Part shown: piece by piece, positions 1-9,318 of the stretch | How positions within the stretch are numbered: the first letter of the stretch is position 1 | Layout: every line of letters starts with the position of its first letter | Source: an uncultured Lentisphaerota bacterium | GTDB taxonomy: Bacteria; Verrucomicrobiota; Kiritimatiellia; CAIQIC01 | Reading direction: 5' to 3' | NCBI GenBank assembly: GCA_903912445.1 | Contig: CAIWHP010000130.1 | Location: forward strand, 1 to 64,000 | DNA length: 64,000 nucleotides | The notes under the pieces: generated by a model | The model's database searches: none | What the model saw: the letters and a program-made list of their open reading frames with translations, nothing else | What the model was told of the DNA's origin: nothing | Program-made: the position numbers and the translations under genes

Positions 1-70
1 CACCCAGCATGCGGGCCACCATCCCTTCATCCTCCACGACTGCCACGCGAATTTGTGTATCGTCTTGCAT
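1..70 (-). CDS. Response regulator, N-terminal fragment cut by the window edge
   Basis: Read on the minus strand from the ATG at 70-68, 23 codons begin MQDDTQIRVAVVEDEGM and run off the window. This matches the start of the LuxR-type regulator encoded at 2371-3009 (KQIRVAVVEDEVLVARML), so the two are close paralogues. The VVEDE acidic pair is the metal-binding start of a receiver domain. An AGGGAG Shine-Dalgarno sequence lies just upstream of the ATG. The output domain is outside the window, so a NarL/LuxR assignment rests on the paralogy alone. Confidence 0.8.
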   Translation of the reverse strand, partial: MQDDTQIRVAVVEDEGMVARMLG

Positions 71-852
71 CGTTACGCTCCCTGAAATGGCCCCGGAATT
101 ATCTCTTGCCCCGGCGTATATATACAAACTGGACCCGCCGTGCCCGGTTCAAGGCGCGGATGGGCCTGTAGCTCTGGCACGCGTGTCACCTGCGCCCACC
201 CATGCGGACCTGTTGGCCGGCTTGGGCCAACTGTTGCAACCGGTCACCTGCCGCTTCCGCCGCGAGATTCATAATCGGAAAGGTATAAAAATATTGACCA
301 GGCAGGCCCCTGTGGATGGCCTGTGGTACCACGGCGGGCTGATGCGCGGGCCAGAGTTCTCGGCGCTGATCGCTGGCGACGGCGCGTCGCACCACGCCGA
401 ACTTGCCGCACCGCTCCAGCCAGAATCTCCGCCGCTGGGACGCTAAGATTTCCTCTTCGACAGCCGTTGTTTCCATCTTGATCACGGCGCAAATATTGCA
501 AAGCGGAGGAGTCCGGGGCAACAAGCAAGAATACGCACAACAGAGTAGATGTGCCTGCGCTGGCCCGCCTGCCGGCAGCCCTGCACTTCCGCCCGATGGA
601 GCCGCCAAAATCTGCGCCGACACCCTTCCGGGCGCAACGCGGGAGTGTACTCATTATAGAGTATTCTTAGGCGTTGTTGAGGAGAGAGCCCCGCTGATAT
701 TTTCACGCTCGTCAGAGATCTTTATAAAGACGGTCGTCGCTGGGAGTGGTTGGTTTGTGATGGAGAAGATGCACCCGTTGTCTGGATCAGGGCGCTCCTC
801 GGTCAAAGCACCTGCCGCACGATGCGGACGCCGTTTGCAAGATAGTGAAGAG
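71..852. other. Long region with no supported gene
   Basis: About 780 bases separate the left-edge regulator from the next likely gene. An open minus-strand frame at 476-186 (96 codons, starting METTAVEEEIL) could encode a small protein upstream of the regulator. It has no clear ribosome binding site and no family I recognise. The stretch CCCCGGAAT near 94-102, upstream of the regulator, recurs near 3070 upstream of its paralogue. Nothing else is evident. Confidence 0.4.
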
Positions 853-1941
853 ATGAATATTCAAGCAGCCATGCGGTATGACGCCAAGCGGATCCTCGTG
901 GTCGCGCGGCTCGCCGTCTGGGCGCGGTGGGGCGCAGCGCTGGCAGCCGTGGCCTTGCTCGCGCCGCGGGCTTCGGCTGATCTCATCCCCGCCTTGGTGT
1001 CCGTCCCGGCGCGCGACGCCCGGCTGGGCGTGTATGCGCCGCGCATGAACTACGGACTGGACGTGTGCCTGCACTTCACGTCGCACAGTTCTGAGCTTTT
1101 TGACACCCTCGGCAATTACGCCTACTACGGCGGCCAATCCTCGCGGGGAATGGCGGGACTTGACTTGCAGTTTAAGCCGCAGCCCAAGGGGGCGATTCAA
1201 GGCAACCTGATACCTCTGGAAGTCCGCGAGCTGGGTCCGGTGGCCTTTCAATATAAGAACAATTTGCGGCAACGGTCTCCTGAGTTTGCGGACGCTGGCA
1301 TCGTAACGGGGCAAGGGCCTTTTCTCGTCACCTATGACGGCTTGCGTCCCCGGTTACATACATTCGACGGTTCCAGCTACCAAGGCCTGTATTTGACCTT
1401 CCAGCAGCAGCGTCTCGAGCCGCCGGTCGCCTCGATGCTGTATGACATCGAAACCGGGGGACAACTGATCACCTCGGTTGCCGCCGTGGCGCCACAGGCG
1501 GTGGCGACGACGGCGCAGGGCTCGGCGACACAAGCAACCTTGGGCGGTGGCCTGCTGTGCCTTTGCCTGCTGGGGCGGCGGCGGCGTTCCGGGCCAAGCC
1601 TAGGGACGGAGTTCGTACCGTCCGATGCCTTCAATCTGCCGGCGCCGGTGGCGGTTGCCGATACGCGGGCCGCCGCTGTCCCACGGACCATTATGGCCGG
1701 CGGTATCTATGACCGGGTCGTGAAAGTTGAGAACTGGTCCGGCGCCTCACCGGCCGCGTCTACTGCGTTTCAGGGGCCGCGAAAAGCTTGCGACCAAGGG
1801 GCGGTTGGGGGTTATGGCCAAAACAACGCGTTTAGCGTGCCTCAGTTCCTCTGCCTTTTCCGCCTGCGGGGGAACACTGCGATGCTTTCCCACGCCGCGC
1901 ATCTCTCGCTCCTGCTCATGCGGCGGTCGGGCGCGCTCTGA
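853..1941 (+). CDS. Secreted protein of unknown function
   Basis: The ATG at 853 follows a GAAGAG sequence and opens a 362-residue frame; a second ATG lies at 871. Residues 1 to about 43 look like a signal peptide, with a basic start, a hydrophobic AALAAVALLA core and an ASA-type cleavage site. The mature part (VSVPARDARLGVYAPRMNYG onward) is not a family I can name. At about residues 229-247 a glycine/leucine-rich hydrophobic run ends in GRRRRSG, which resembles a C-terminal membrane or sorting tail. The frame nevertheless continues for roughly 110 low-complexity residues to the stop. The natural protein may therefore have ended near 1600, and the rest may be run-on after loss of a stop. It lies between two LuxR-type regulator genes on the opposite strand. 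Confidence 0.55.
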   Translation: MNIQAAMRYDAKRILVVARLAVWARWGAALAAVALLAPRASADLIPALVSVPARDARLGVYAPRMNYGLDVCLHFTSHSSELFDTLGNYAYYGGQSSRGMAGLDLQFKPQPKGAIQGNLIPLEVRELGPVAFQYKNNLRQRSPEFADAGIVTGQGPFLVTYDGLRPRLHTFDGSSYQGLYLTFQQQRLEPPVASMLYDIETGGQLITSVAAVAPQAVATTAQGSATQATLGGGLLCLCLLGRRRRSGPSLGTEFVPSDAFNLPAPVAVADTRAAAVPRTIMAGGIYDRVVKVENWSGASPAASTAFQGPRKACDQGAVGGYGQNNAFSVPQFLCLFRLRGNTAMLSHAAHLSLLLMRRSGAL

Positions 1942-2370
1942 GCGGGGCGGGTTCGGCAGTCAGTGCATTTTTCCTCGCCTCCCCCCCCCCAGCGCGTCTC
2001 AGGGCGCCGGCCAGAAGAGCGTCCCGCTGGACGCCGGTGGACGCCCCGTGCTCCAGCATGACCTGCACACTTTCTGCAAAACCGACGGGTGGCCCGCTGC
2101 CACCAGCCTGCTCGTTGTGGCCGCGGGCGCCAGCCTCGACGACCTGCTGATGGCGGCTGGCGATGCGGGCAAGCGGGGTACGGTCCAAGTCTCGATGGTG
2201 GCGGGGGGAGCGGCGGAGTTTCCCGGCGTGTCTGGCGATGGCCGCCACTTCACCGGCCCGGCAACATGCCCCACGCAAAAGCAGCCCAAGCGCTGCTGGT
2301 GTTTTTCGCGCCGACACCACCTGTGAAACTCACCCCAGGGAATTGCCGCCGCACAGTCCGGTTGAGCGCT
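1942..2370. other. Non-coding or decayed region with a C10 tract
   Basis: No gene can be supported. A run of ten C residues at 1981-1990 is the only long homopolymer noticed in the window. A plus-strand frame after it (about 2000-2326) reads protein-like for some 80 residues (LLVVAAGASLDDLLMAAG) but has no start of its own. It could be the remnant of a frame disrupted at the C tract. I could not match it to a family. Confidence 0.35.
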
Positions 2371-3009
2371 TCAGAACAAGCCGTTTTTTTTCGCGAGCAC
2401 CAACAGTTCGCGCGAGTTGTGCACACCGAGCTTTTTGCGGATGTTCCGCTGGTGCGTGCGTGCGGTGTCGTAGGTGATTTCCATGGTCGTGGCAATCTCA
2501 TGGAGATCGCATCCGTGGGCGAGCAGGCGCACGAGGTTCACCTCGCGGTCGGACAGCACCTTGAAAAAGGCATCGGGATCGCTGCGCAACAGGTGCCAGT
2601 GCTCCGCATAGCGTGCAGTCTGGTACATGCTGCCGCGGGCCACGGCCAGCACGGCCTTGGTCACCTCTTCGGGCGGACTCGCTTTATCCACGTAGCCGGG
2701 AATCCCGAGGCGATAGATGCGGTAAATGCAATAGGGATCAAAGCGGGCGGAGAGGATGATGGGCTTCAGCCGGGGCATTTCCTCCAGCAGGTGCTCGGCC
2801 AGCGTCAGGCCATCCATACCAGGCATCATCACATCAATCAGCACGACGTCGGGTCGCGTATCCCGGCACAGCTGCAACCCCTTGAGGCCATCGGGCGCGC
2901 TGCCCACCACGCTGATGCGCGGGTGCTGACCCAGCCACGCCACCAACATGCGGGCCACCAGCACCTCGTCTTCCACCACGGCCACACGAATCTGTTTGTC
3001 GGTTTTCAT
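2371..3009 (-). CDS. LuxR/NarL-type response regulator
   Basis: This 212-residue two-component transcription regulator has an N-terminal receiver domain (about 7-125). The acidic pair is E13/D14, the phosphoacceptor is D59 in LIDVMMPGMDG, and the conserved lysine is in GYVDKASPPEE. The C-terminal half (about 148-212) carries a LuxR-type helix-turn-helix: LSDREVNLVRLLAHG, then EIATTMEITYDTARTHQRNI. The ATG at 3009 is preferred over open upstream sequence because the receiver fold starts directly after it. Its N-terminus is nearly identical to the regulator fragment at the left edge. No kinase is adjacent on the same strand; the large hybrid kinase at 4146 is the nearest candidate partner, which is an inference from position. 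Confidence 0.9.
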   Translation of the reverse strand: MKTDKQIRVAVVEDEVLVARMLVAWLGQHPRISVVGSAPDGLKGLQLCRDTRPDVVLIDVMMPGMDGLTLAEHLLEEMPRLKPIILSARFDPYCIYRIYRLGIPGYVDKASPPEEVTKAVLAVARGSMYQTARYAEHWHLLRSDPDAFFKVLSDREVNLVRLLAHGCDLHEIATTMEITYDTARTHQRNIRKKLGVHNSRELLVLAKKNGLF

Positions 3010-3091
3010 TTGTCCGGCTACCCAAGAAACCGGAACTATGAATACCATAGAGCCTGGGACATTGCACGCCCCGGAATGACGGCGGCTGGCC

Positions 3092-3430
3092 TTAGCGCAT
3101 GTTGCGGGGCACCCCGCTTGGGTGCGGGCGGGACGCGCTATCGACCACGCGGGTATCTCTGCCGATGGTGGCCTGTGCCGCAGCACCGGCCGGTGCGCCC
3201 TTGTTTGGTGCAGCATCATGCAGTTTGATCTGGTCGTATCCCGACCAGATGTCGTGGGAAAAAAAGAGCATCGCGCCGAGCAGCAGAACCGCCGCCAGCA
3301 GCATGACGGGGTCGCGCCGATAGTGCTGGAGGAACACCCGGCCAGCGGGGATGTTTTCGCCAGTTCCGGCCGCGGCGCCGGCTCGGTGACTCGCGGGTCT
3401 GAGGGCCCAGAGGATCCCAGAGGTCATCAT
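3092..3430 (-). CDS. Small membrane protein coupled to a receiver gene
   Basis: This 112-residue frame starts with tandem ATGs at 3430 and 3427 that overlap the TGA stop of the receiver gene at 3427-3816, a translational-coupling arrangement. One hydrophobic helix is predicted at about residues 41-58 (PVMLLAAVLLLGAMLFF). It is followed by an Ala/Pro-rich tail that is probably outside the membrane or disordered. I recognise no family. Coupling to a stand-alone receiver suggests a role in the same signalling pathway, but that is inference. The frame could also be a fortuitous open frame; the transmembrane run and the exact stop/start overlap argue for a real gene. Confidence 0.5.
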   Translation of the reverse strand: MMTSGILWALRPASHRAGAAAGTGENIPAGRVFLQHYRRDPVMLLAAVLLLGAMLFFSHDIWSGYDQIKLHDAAPNKGAPAGAAAQATIGRDTRVVDSASRPHPSGVPRNMR

Positions 3431-3816
3431 GATGTGCTTCTCTGTTCGCGGGGTGAAATTTCGTGGGGCAGCAGGGTTTGAACAAGCTCCGTCAACGACT
3501 CCATGATGAACGGCTTTTCCAGGACGCAATCGGCGCCCTGTTGCACCGCAGCGTGGGCCCACAGGCGACCCGCGCCGGTGATGGCAACGATTTTGAGGGT
3601 GCGAAAATCCGCGCGCAGTTGCCGGATCAGGGCCAAGGTGTTCTCGCCTTGCAGCAGCAGGTCGGTGAGCAGGAGATCGGGCGCGCCCTGCCGCACCGAC
3701 CGGTGACACTCCGGCACCGTGGTGGTGACCGTGACCTCGTCACCGTGGTCCGCCAGCGCCCGCACCAGCAGGCGGCACACCTGTGGGTCATCATCGCAGA
3801 TCACGATGTGCGACAT
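3427..3816 (-). CDS. Single-domain response regulator (receiver only)
   Basis: The 129-residue product begins MSHIVICDDDPQVCRLLVRA, with the acidic triad D8-D10 near the N-terminus. The probable phosphoacceptor Asp is in LLLTDLLLQGEN. A conserved Thr lies in VAITGAG, and the Lys is in CVLEKPF. There is no output domain, so it probably acts as a phosphorelay intermediate or by protein contact, in the manner of CheY or Spo0F. It is transcribed divergently from the hybrid kinase at 4146, across a 329-base region, and is coupled to the small membrane protein downstream. Pairing with that kinase is likely but inferred. Confidence 0.85.
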   Translation of the reverse strand: MSHIVICDDDPQVCRLLVRALADHGDEVTVTTTVPECHRSVRQGAPDLLLTDLLLQGENTLALIRQLRADFRTLKIVAITGAGRLWAHAAVQQGADCVLEKPFIMESLTELVQTLLPHEISPREQRSTS

Positions 3817-4145
3817 ACGGGCTCCTGGTTGCGGCGGGCTGTTAGGGTCGTGTTCACGTGCTCACTATGTCGTGGGGGGCGGGATGCGCCAACGTGTAAA
3901 AATACTCGCCGGCGAGTAGTCGCGGCGGCTGGTCCCCGGCCGGGAGAAGCTGCGGCCTTGGAAATAGCGAGGAAAAATATTACCACTCCCGGGGTATTTT
4001 TCTGCTTTTCCTTCCGGGGCGCCCCCCCGTATCGTGTCGGCAACTCTGCTGGCGCTGTAGGTCGTAGGCTTCCCTGTTCGCGCGTGGGCGGCGGTGACAC
4101 GCAGGCGAACGGACCGGAGCACGCCAGACGGGCGAGAAGCTCACT
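3817..4145. other. Divergent intergenic region with an A/T-capped dyad
   Basis: This gap separates the receiver gene (minus) and the hybrid kinase (plus) and should hold both promoters. At 3973-4001 the arms AAAAATA and TATTTTT flank a GC core (TTACCACTCCCGGGG), which could be an operator or a hairpin. No -35/-10 pair is convincing enough to call. Confidence 0.4.
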
Positions 4146-7100
4146 ATGTACAACAGATCTAGATTGAAAGTCAGCATCCTGACGATTGCGCTGGGCGCCA
4201 TCCTGCTGGTCTCGGGCCTCTACGGATTCATCCTGCTGGGCGCGCGGGAACAGGCCGTCAAGCACGCGGCCGACGCCCGGCTCCTCGCTGCGGCCCATGA
4301 ACTCGAGCACCTGCAGCCGCTAAACTATCACGACGGGCTCACCGGTTCCAATGCGGTGACCGCGGCGCAGTACGCCGCCCTGGTGGCGAGCAACAACCAG
4401 TTCTGCGTCAAGACCGGACTGCAATATGTCTGGAGCGTGCTGGTGCTGGGCCCGCGGCAGATCGTGTTCACCTCCGCCACGGCGTCCGACCACCAGCTGA
4501 CCAACCAGCTGTACGCCAAGTTTTTTGAGCGGCATCAGGATCCGGACGCCTTTGCGCCCGCCTTGCAGTCCATGCAGCCCACGCTCAGCGTTTTTCGGAA
4601 CCAGTGGGGCGAGGGCCGGATGGTGCTGGTCCCGAAACGCGACAGCCAGGGCCGCGTGTACCTGCTCGGCGCCAGCATGTCACTGACCGAACTGGACGGC
4701 CTGCTGAACAAGACCGTGGCCGAATCCTTCTGCGTGGCGGCGCTCGTCGCGTTGCTGGCCGGGCTGCTGCTCGCGCGCCTGCTGCGCTCGGTGCTGGGGC
4801 CGATCGAAACCCTGACGGCGGCGGCGCAACGGATGACCTTGGGCGATCTCGACACGAGCCTGACCGGCACCGGTTCGCGGGAGGCGCAGGCACTGGCGCA
4901 CGCGCTGGAGGCCTTGCGCGCCTCCATCCGCCAGAAGCTGGAGCTCGCCCAGAAAAGCGCGGCGCAGATCCGCCACCTCAACGACGTCCTCCTCTCCATT
5001 CAGCGCGTCAGCCGGCTCATCCTGCAGGAAAAGGATGTCCAGAAGCTGTTGCAAGGCGTTTGCGAGGCTCTGGTCCAGACGCGCGGCTATGTGATTGTCT
5101 GGGTCGGCCAGCCGGACACCGACTCCAAGCTGGTGCGCGAGGTGGCCCGCGCCGGCAACACGGCGGAGGTCAACCGGCACGCGCCCATCACGTGGGACGA
5201 CAGCCCCTCCGGCCGCGGGCCCAGCGGCACCGCCATCCGCGAGCGCCGCACGGTCGTCATCAACGACATCCGGACCGACCCCTCCTTCCCCCTTTGGAGC
5301 GAAGCGGTGGAGGCCAGCGGCGCCTTTGCGATCGCGTCCATGCCCCTGCAAGATGGCGCCTATTTCTTCGGCGCGCTCACCGTCAAGTCCGACCACGCGC
5401 AGGCCTTCGACGCCGAGGAAGTCGAGCTGCTCACCAACATGGCCCGGGATCTCGGGCAGGCGCTGAAGGTCATCGCCGAGGAAGCCGAGCTGTGCCAGTC
5501 CAGGGCGGCCTTGCAGGCGAGCGAAGAGCAATACAGGACCATGCTCGCCAGCGCGATGGATGGGTTCGTGGTTGTGGATCTGCAGGGGAAGGTCCTCGAT
5601 TGCAACGCGGCCTTCTGCGCGTTGTTTGGCTATGCGCGGGAAGAAATGTTGCGGCTGGCCATCCCCGACCTTATAGACCAGGAGACCGGGAAAGAATTCC
5701 GCGGCCGTGTGCAACAGATCATTGCGCAAGGCGCGCAGCGTTTTGAATCGAACCACCTGCGGCGCGACGGCACCCAGTTTGCTGCGGAAGTGAGCGCCCA
5801 CTATAGCCCGCTCATGGGCGGGCGCCTCATCGTCTTTGTCCGCGACATCACCGCGCGCAAGCAGGCCGAAGCGCTGCAGCAACGCTATCAGTTGATCCTG
5901 CAGCATGCGCGCGACGTCTTCCTGCTGGTCATGCTCGAGGGCCAGATCGTGGAAGCGAATGAGGCGGCCGTGCAGTTCTACGGGTACACGCGGGCCGAGC
6001 TGCTCGGCTTGAACGTCCGGGACCTGCGCGCGCACGACGCGCCCCAGCTTATCAAACTCCAAATGGAGGCTGCACGGTCCAGCGGCGTGCTGTTCGAGAC
6101 CTACCACAGCCACAAAGACGGCCATCTCCTGCCTGTGGAAGTCAGCTCCCGGGGGGTGCAGATGGCCGGTGAGGAGTTGTTGCTCAGCATCGTCCGCGAC
6201 ATCGCCGCACGCCAGGCCGCCGAGCGCGGCCTGCGCGAAAACGAACAACGCTTGTCCCAGCTGGCCGAGGTGACGGGGGAGCTGATCTGGGAGGTGGATG
6301 CCCAAGGCCTCATCACCTATATCAACGATGTCAGCAAGACAATGCTGGGCTATGAACCCGCCGAGCTGATCGGTAAGGTGCATTTTTACGAGCTGATTAC
6401 CGACGACATCCGTGAGGACCTCGCCCGGAAAACTTATTCGGCGTTCGCCCTGCGGCAAAAGCTGGACGCGCTCGCCTGCACCTCCAAAACCAAGGACGGA
6501 CGGATCCTCGATTTGGTTGTCACCGGTCTGCCGCGTTTGGATGCGCAGGGCAATTTCCTTGGCTATCGCGGTGCCAACCGCGACGTCACGGCCCAAAAAC
6601 AGGCGGAGCGCTCCATCCACGAACTGGCAGAGCGGCTGGACTTGGCCACCCATGCCGCCCACATCGGCGTGTGGGATTTCGATGTGGCCCACGATCATCT
6701 GCTTTGGAACGACCAGATGTACGAACTCTACGGGCGCACCGCTGCATCCTTCACGCCCACCTACGCCGCGTGGCGTGCCGCCCTCCATCCCGACGACAAC
6801 GAGCGCAGCCACGAGACTCTGCAAAACGCACTGGCGGACCGGCAGGATTACGCGAGCGAATTCCGCATCGTCTGTCCGGACGGCGGGATCCGACATGTCG
6901 AGGTGCATGCCCACATCATCAGAGACGCCGAGGGCCGCGCGGTGCGCATCCTCGGCATCAACATGGACATCACCCGCAAAAAGCTGGAGGCCGAGGCCCT
7001 GCAGCTGGCCAAGGAAAACTTCCGGCACCTGGTCGAGGAGATCAACGACGCCATTTATGAGGTGAATACCGACGGGGTCATCACCTATGCCAGTCCCGTT

Positions 7101-8918
7101 TTTCACGCGCTGTTCGGCTTTGAAAATGCCGAACTGGTGGGGCATGTTTTCAGCGAATTTATTTTGCCGGAAGATCAGCCCGCAGCCCTGGCGGCCCACC
7201 AGGCCGGGCTGCAAGGCCATAATGATCTGAGCGAGTTCCGGATACAGGCCAAGGACGGTGCCATCCACTGGGTCCGCAGTTCCAGCCAGCCCATCCAGAA
7301 TGCGGGCCGGGTGCGGGGCTTGCGCGGCACCATCGCGGACATCACCGAGAGCAAGGCCGCGCAAACCGCGCTGTGGGCCAGCGAAGAGCGCTTCCGCGCC
7401 ATTGTCGAGAAGACCTCGGACTGTTTTCTGTTGACTGACGGGGCCGGGATCATCACCTACGCCAGCCCGACCATCTTCGGCATTGTGGGGCGGACGCCCG
7501 AGGCTCTGCTGGGCCACTATTTACTGGAAAACGCCCACGCCGAAAGCCGCCGGGAAGCCCAGCTGGTGCTCGGGCGCCTGCTGGCGCAGCCCCAGGACCC
7601 GATCAGGATTACGATCCGGGTCAAACACGAGGATGGCACGTGGCGGCTGTTGGAATGTCTGGCCACCAATCTGCTGGAGCACCGGGCCATCAAGAGCCTG
7701 CTCATCCATTGTCAGGACATCACCGCGCGGGAATCCTTGGAGCGCCAGCTGCGCCAGGCCCAGAAGCTGGAGGCCATCGGCACGCTGGCGGGAGGCGTGG
7801 CGCATGATTTCAACAACATGCTGTTTGCCATCATGGGCTTCACCTCCATGGCGCTCAAGCGCGCCAAAAAGGACAAGGTTTTGACCGAGGACCTGGAGCA
7901 GGTGCTGAGCGCCAGCCGCCGCTCGTCCGAACTGGTGCGGCAGCTGTTGATCTTCAGCCGCCAGGGCGAGAAGGCGAGCGTGGAAGTGGCCGTGACGCCG
8001 ATTCTCAAGGAGACCTGCCGGCTGCTGCGTGCGACCGTGCCGACCACGATCAACATCCAACTCGCCCTGCAGGCCACGCACGACGTGGTCCGGGCCGACC
8101 CCGTCCAGGTGCAGCAGGTCATCATGAACCTCGGCACCAACGCGTTTCACGCGATGCGCGAGAAAGGTGGCGTGATGACGCTCCAACTGGATGAACTGGC
8201 GCAGGCCTCGCACCCCGAAAACTTGGAAGCCCCGCAGGGCTGGCTGCGCCTGTGCGTCAGCGACACGGGGTGCGGCATTCCCGTCGAACATCGCGACCGG
8301 CTGTTCGAGCCCTTCTTCACCACCAAGGCCGTCGGCGAAGGCACCGGCTTGGGCCTCCCTGTGGTGCATGGCATTGTGACCACCGCCGGGGGCTTCATCG
8401 AAATCGAAAGCGAGGTGGGCCTTGGTACGACGTTCAAGATTTATCTGCCCCTGCTCGCCTCGGCGGCCAGCACGCCCGTCGCGGACATCAGCGTGACCAC
8501 GCCGGCCGGCGCCGCGTACCGCGTGCTCTGCGTGGATGATGAGCAGGTGCTCACCAACATGATTCAGCGCACCCTGAAGCCGCTCGGCTATCGGGTCACC
8601 TGCTTCAACGACAGCACTGCCGCCCTGGCCGCTTTCCGGCAGAGCCCGCAGGACTTTGATCTCCTGCTCACCGATCATGGCATGCCGCAGCTGACGGGCC
8701 TCGACTTGATCAAGGCCGTGCGCGCAGTGCGGCCCGGGTTTCCGGCCATCCTGCTCACCGGCTATGACAGCGAAATGGTCTCTGCCTCAGAATGCCGCGC
8801 CTTGAATATTTTCCTGCGGCACAAGCCGCTGACGCAGGAAGAGCTGGGCAATACTCTGCACGTCGCCGTGCGGCCTGCTTCCACGGAGAATCCCGATGCA
8901 ACAGATCCTCGTGATTGA
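4146..8918 (+). CDS. Hybrid sensor histidine kinase with HAMP, GAF and six PAS domains
   Basis: This is a 1590-residue membrane sensor kinase. Transmembrane helix 1 is at about residues 8-30. An extracytoplasmic sensor region follows, then helix 2 at about 194-212, HAMP at about 212-265 and GAF at about 290-445. Six PAS-like units start near 461, 578, 697, 823, 955 and 1077. The HisKA H-box is GGVAHDFNN with phosphorylatable H1220. The ATPase domain shows the N-box (VIMNLGTNAFHAM), DTGCGIP and GTGLGLPVVHG. A C-terminal receiver has its phosphoacceptor at D1510 in LLLTDHGMPQLTG. Many such PAS arrays sense redox state or small molecules; no cofactor residues are diagnostic here. The last 23 bases overlap the next receiver gene, implying a shared transcript and a phosphorelay. 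Confidence 0.93.
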   Translation: MYNRSRLKVSILTIALGAILLVSGLYGFILLGAREQAVKHAADARLLAAAHELEHLQPLNYHDGLTGSNAVTAAQYAALVASNNQFCVKTGLQYVWSVLVLGPRQIVFTSATASDHQLTNQLYAKFFERHQDPDAFAPALQSMQPTLSVFRNQWGEGRMVLVPKRDSQGRVYLLGASMSLTELDGLLNKTVAESFCVAALVALLAGLLLARLLRSVLGPIETLTAAAQRMTLGDLDTSLTGTGSREAQALAHALEALRASIRQKLELAQKSAAQIRHLNDVLLSIQRVSRLILQEKDVQKLLQGVCEALVQTRGYVIVWVGQPDTDSKLVREVARAGNTAEVNRHAPITWDDSPSGRGPSGTAIRERRTVVINDIRTDPSFPLWSEAVEASGAFAIASMPLQDGAYFFGALTVKSDHAQAFDAEEVELLTNMARDLGQALKVIAEEAELCQSRAALQASEEQYRTMLASAMDGFVVVDLQGKVLDCNAAFCALFGYAREEMLRLAIPDLIDQETGKEFRGRVQQIIAQGAQRFESNHLRRDGTQFAAEVSAHYSPLMGGRLIVFVRDITARKQAEALQQRYQLILQHARDVFLLVMLEGQIVEANEAAVQFYGYTRAELLGLNVRDLRAHDAPQLIKLQMEAARSSGVLFETYHSHKDGHLLPVEVSSRGVQMAGEELLLSIVRDIAARQAAERGLRENEQRLSQLAEVTGELIWEVDAQGLITYINDVSKTMLGYEPAELIGKVHFYELITDDIREDLARKTYSAFALRQKLDALACTSKTKDGRILDLVVTGLPRLDAQGNFLGYRGANRDVTAQKQAERSIHELAERLDLATHAAHIGVWDFDVAHDHLLWNDQMYELYGRTAASFTPTYAAWRAALHPDDNERSHETLQNALADRQDYASEFRIVCPDGGIRHVEVHAHIIRDAEGRAVRILGINMDITRKKLEAEALQLAKENFRHLVEEINDAIYEVNTDGVITYASPVFHALFGFENAELVGHVFSEFILPEDQPAALAAHQAGLQGHNDLSEFRIQAKDGAIHWVRSSSQPIQNAGRVRGLRGTIADITESKAAQTALWASEERFRAIVEKTSDCFLLTDGAGIITYASPTIFGIVGRTPEALLGHYLLENAHAESRREAQLVLGRLLAQPQDPIRITIRVKHEDGTWRLLECLATNLLEHRAIKSLLIHCQDITARESLERQLRQAQKLEAIGTLAGGVAHDFNNMLFAIMGFTSMALKRAKKDKVLTEDLEQVLSASRRSSELVRQLLIFSRQGEKASVEVAVTPILKETCRLLRATVPTTINIQLALQATHDVVRADPVQVQQVIMNLGTNAFHAMREKGGVMTLQLDELAQASHPENLEAPQGWLRLCVSDTGCGIPVEHRDRLFEPFFTTKAVGEGTGLGLPVVHGIVTTAGGFIEIESEVGLGTTFKIYLPLLASAASTPVADISVTTPAGAAYRVLCVDDEQVLTNMIQRTLKPLGYRVTCFNDSTAALAAFRQSPQDFDLLLTDHGMPQLTGLDLIKAVRAVRPGFPAILLTGYDSEMVSASECRALNIFLRHKPLTQEELGNTLHVAVRPASTENPDATDPRD

Positions 8919-9318
8919 TGACGAGCCCGCCCTCCGCGCGCTGCTACGCAACTTCCTCGAGGACGAGGGCTACCGCGTCTGCCTCGCGCACGACGGCCAG
9001 CAGGCCCTGAGCCTGTTTGAGCAAGCTCAGGTCGACCTGATCATCACCGATATCTTCATGCCCGAGCGGGATGGCTTGGAAGTCATCAGCACCATGCGCC
9101 AGCGCCGGCCCGGCCTCCCGATCATCGCCATCTCTGGCGGCGGTCGCATGGACAAGCGCGACGTGCTGCATATCGCCAAGAGCCTGGGTGCCTCGTGCGT
9201 CATGCCCAAACCCCTTGAACTTGAAGACCTCCGCGACGCCATCCGCGAACTCCTGCTGCAGCGGCAACCGCAACCCCCTGTTCAATCACACATAGCCGGC
9301 CGGCCAACGCCAGAGTAG
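8896..9318 (+). CDS. Single-domain response regulator
   Basis: This 140-residue receiver protein starts at an ATG inside the kinase gene (23-base overlap), preceded by GGAGAATCCCG. It shows the DDE acidic pair (LVIDDEPALRALL), a phosphoacceptor Asp in LIITDIFMPERDG, a conserved Ser in IAISGGG, and Lys in CVMPKPLELEDL. No DNA-binding domain follows; the C-terminal tail of about 20 residues is Pro/Gln-rich. The overlap with the hybrid kinase makes it the most likely direct phosphorelay partner. Confidence 0.9.
   Translation: MQQILVIDDEPALRALLRNFLEDEGYRVCLAHDGQQALSLFEQAQVDLIITDIFMPERDGLEVISTMRQRRPGLPIIAISGGGRMDKRDVLHIAKSLGASCVMPKPLELEDLRDAIRELLLQRQPQPPVQSHIAGRPTPE

Noticed and set aside
4680-7517. 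A 945-codon minus-strand frame opposite the hybrid kinase
   Set aside because: It lacks any family motif and mirrors the kinase codon pattern. It is a high-GC shadow.
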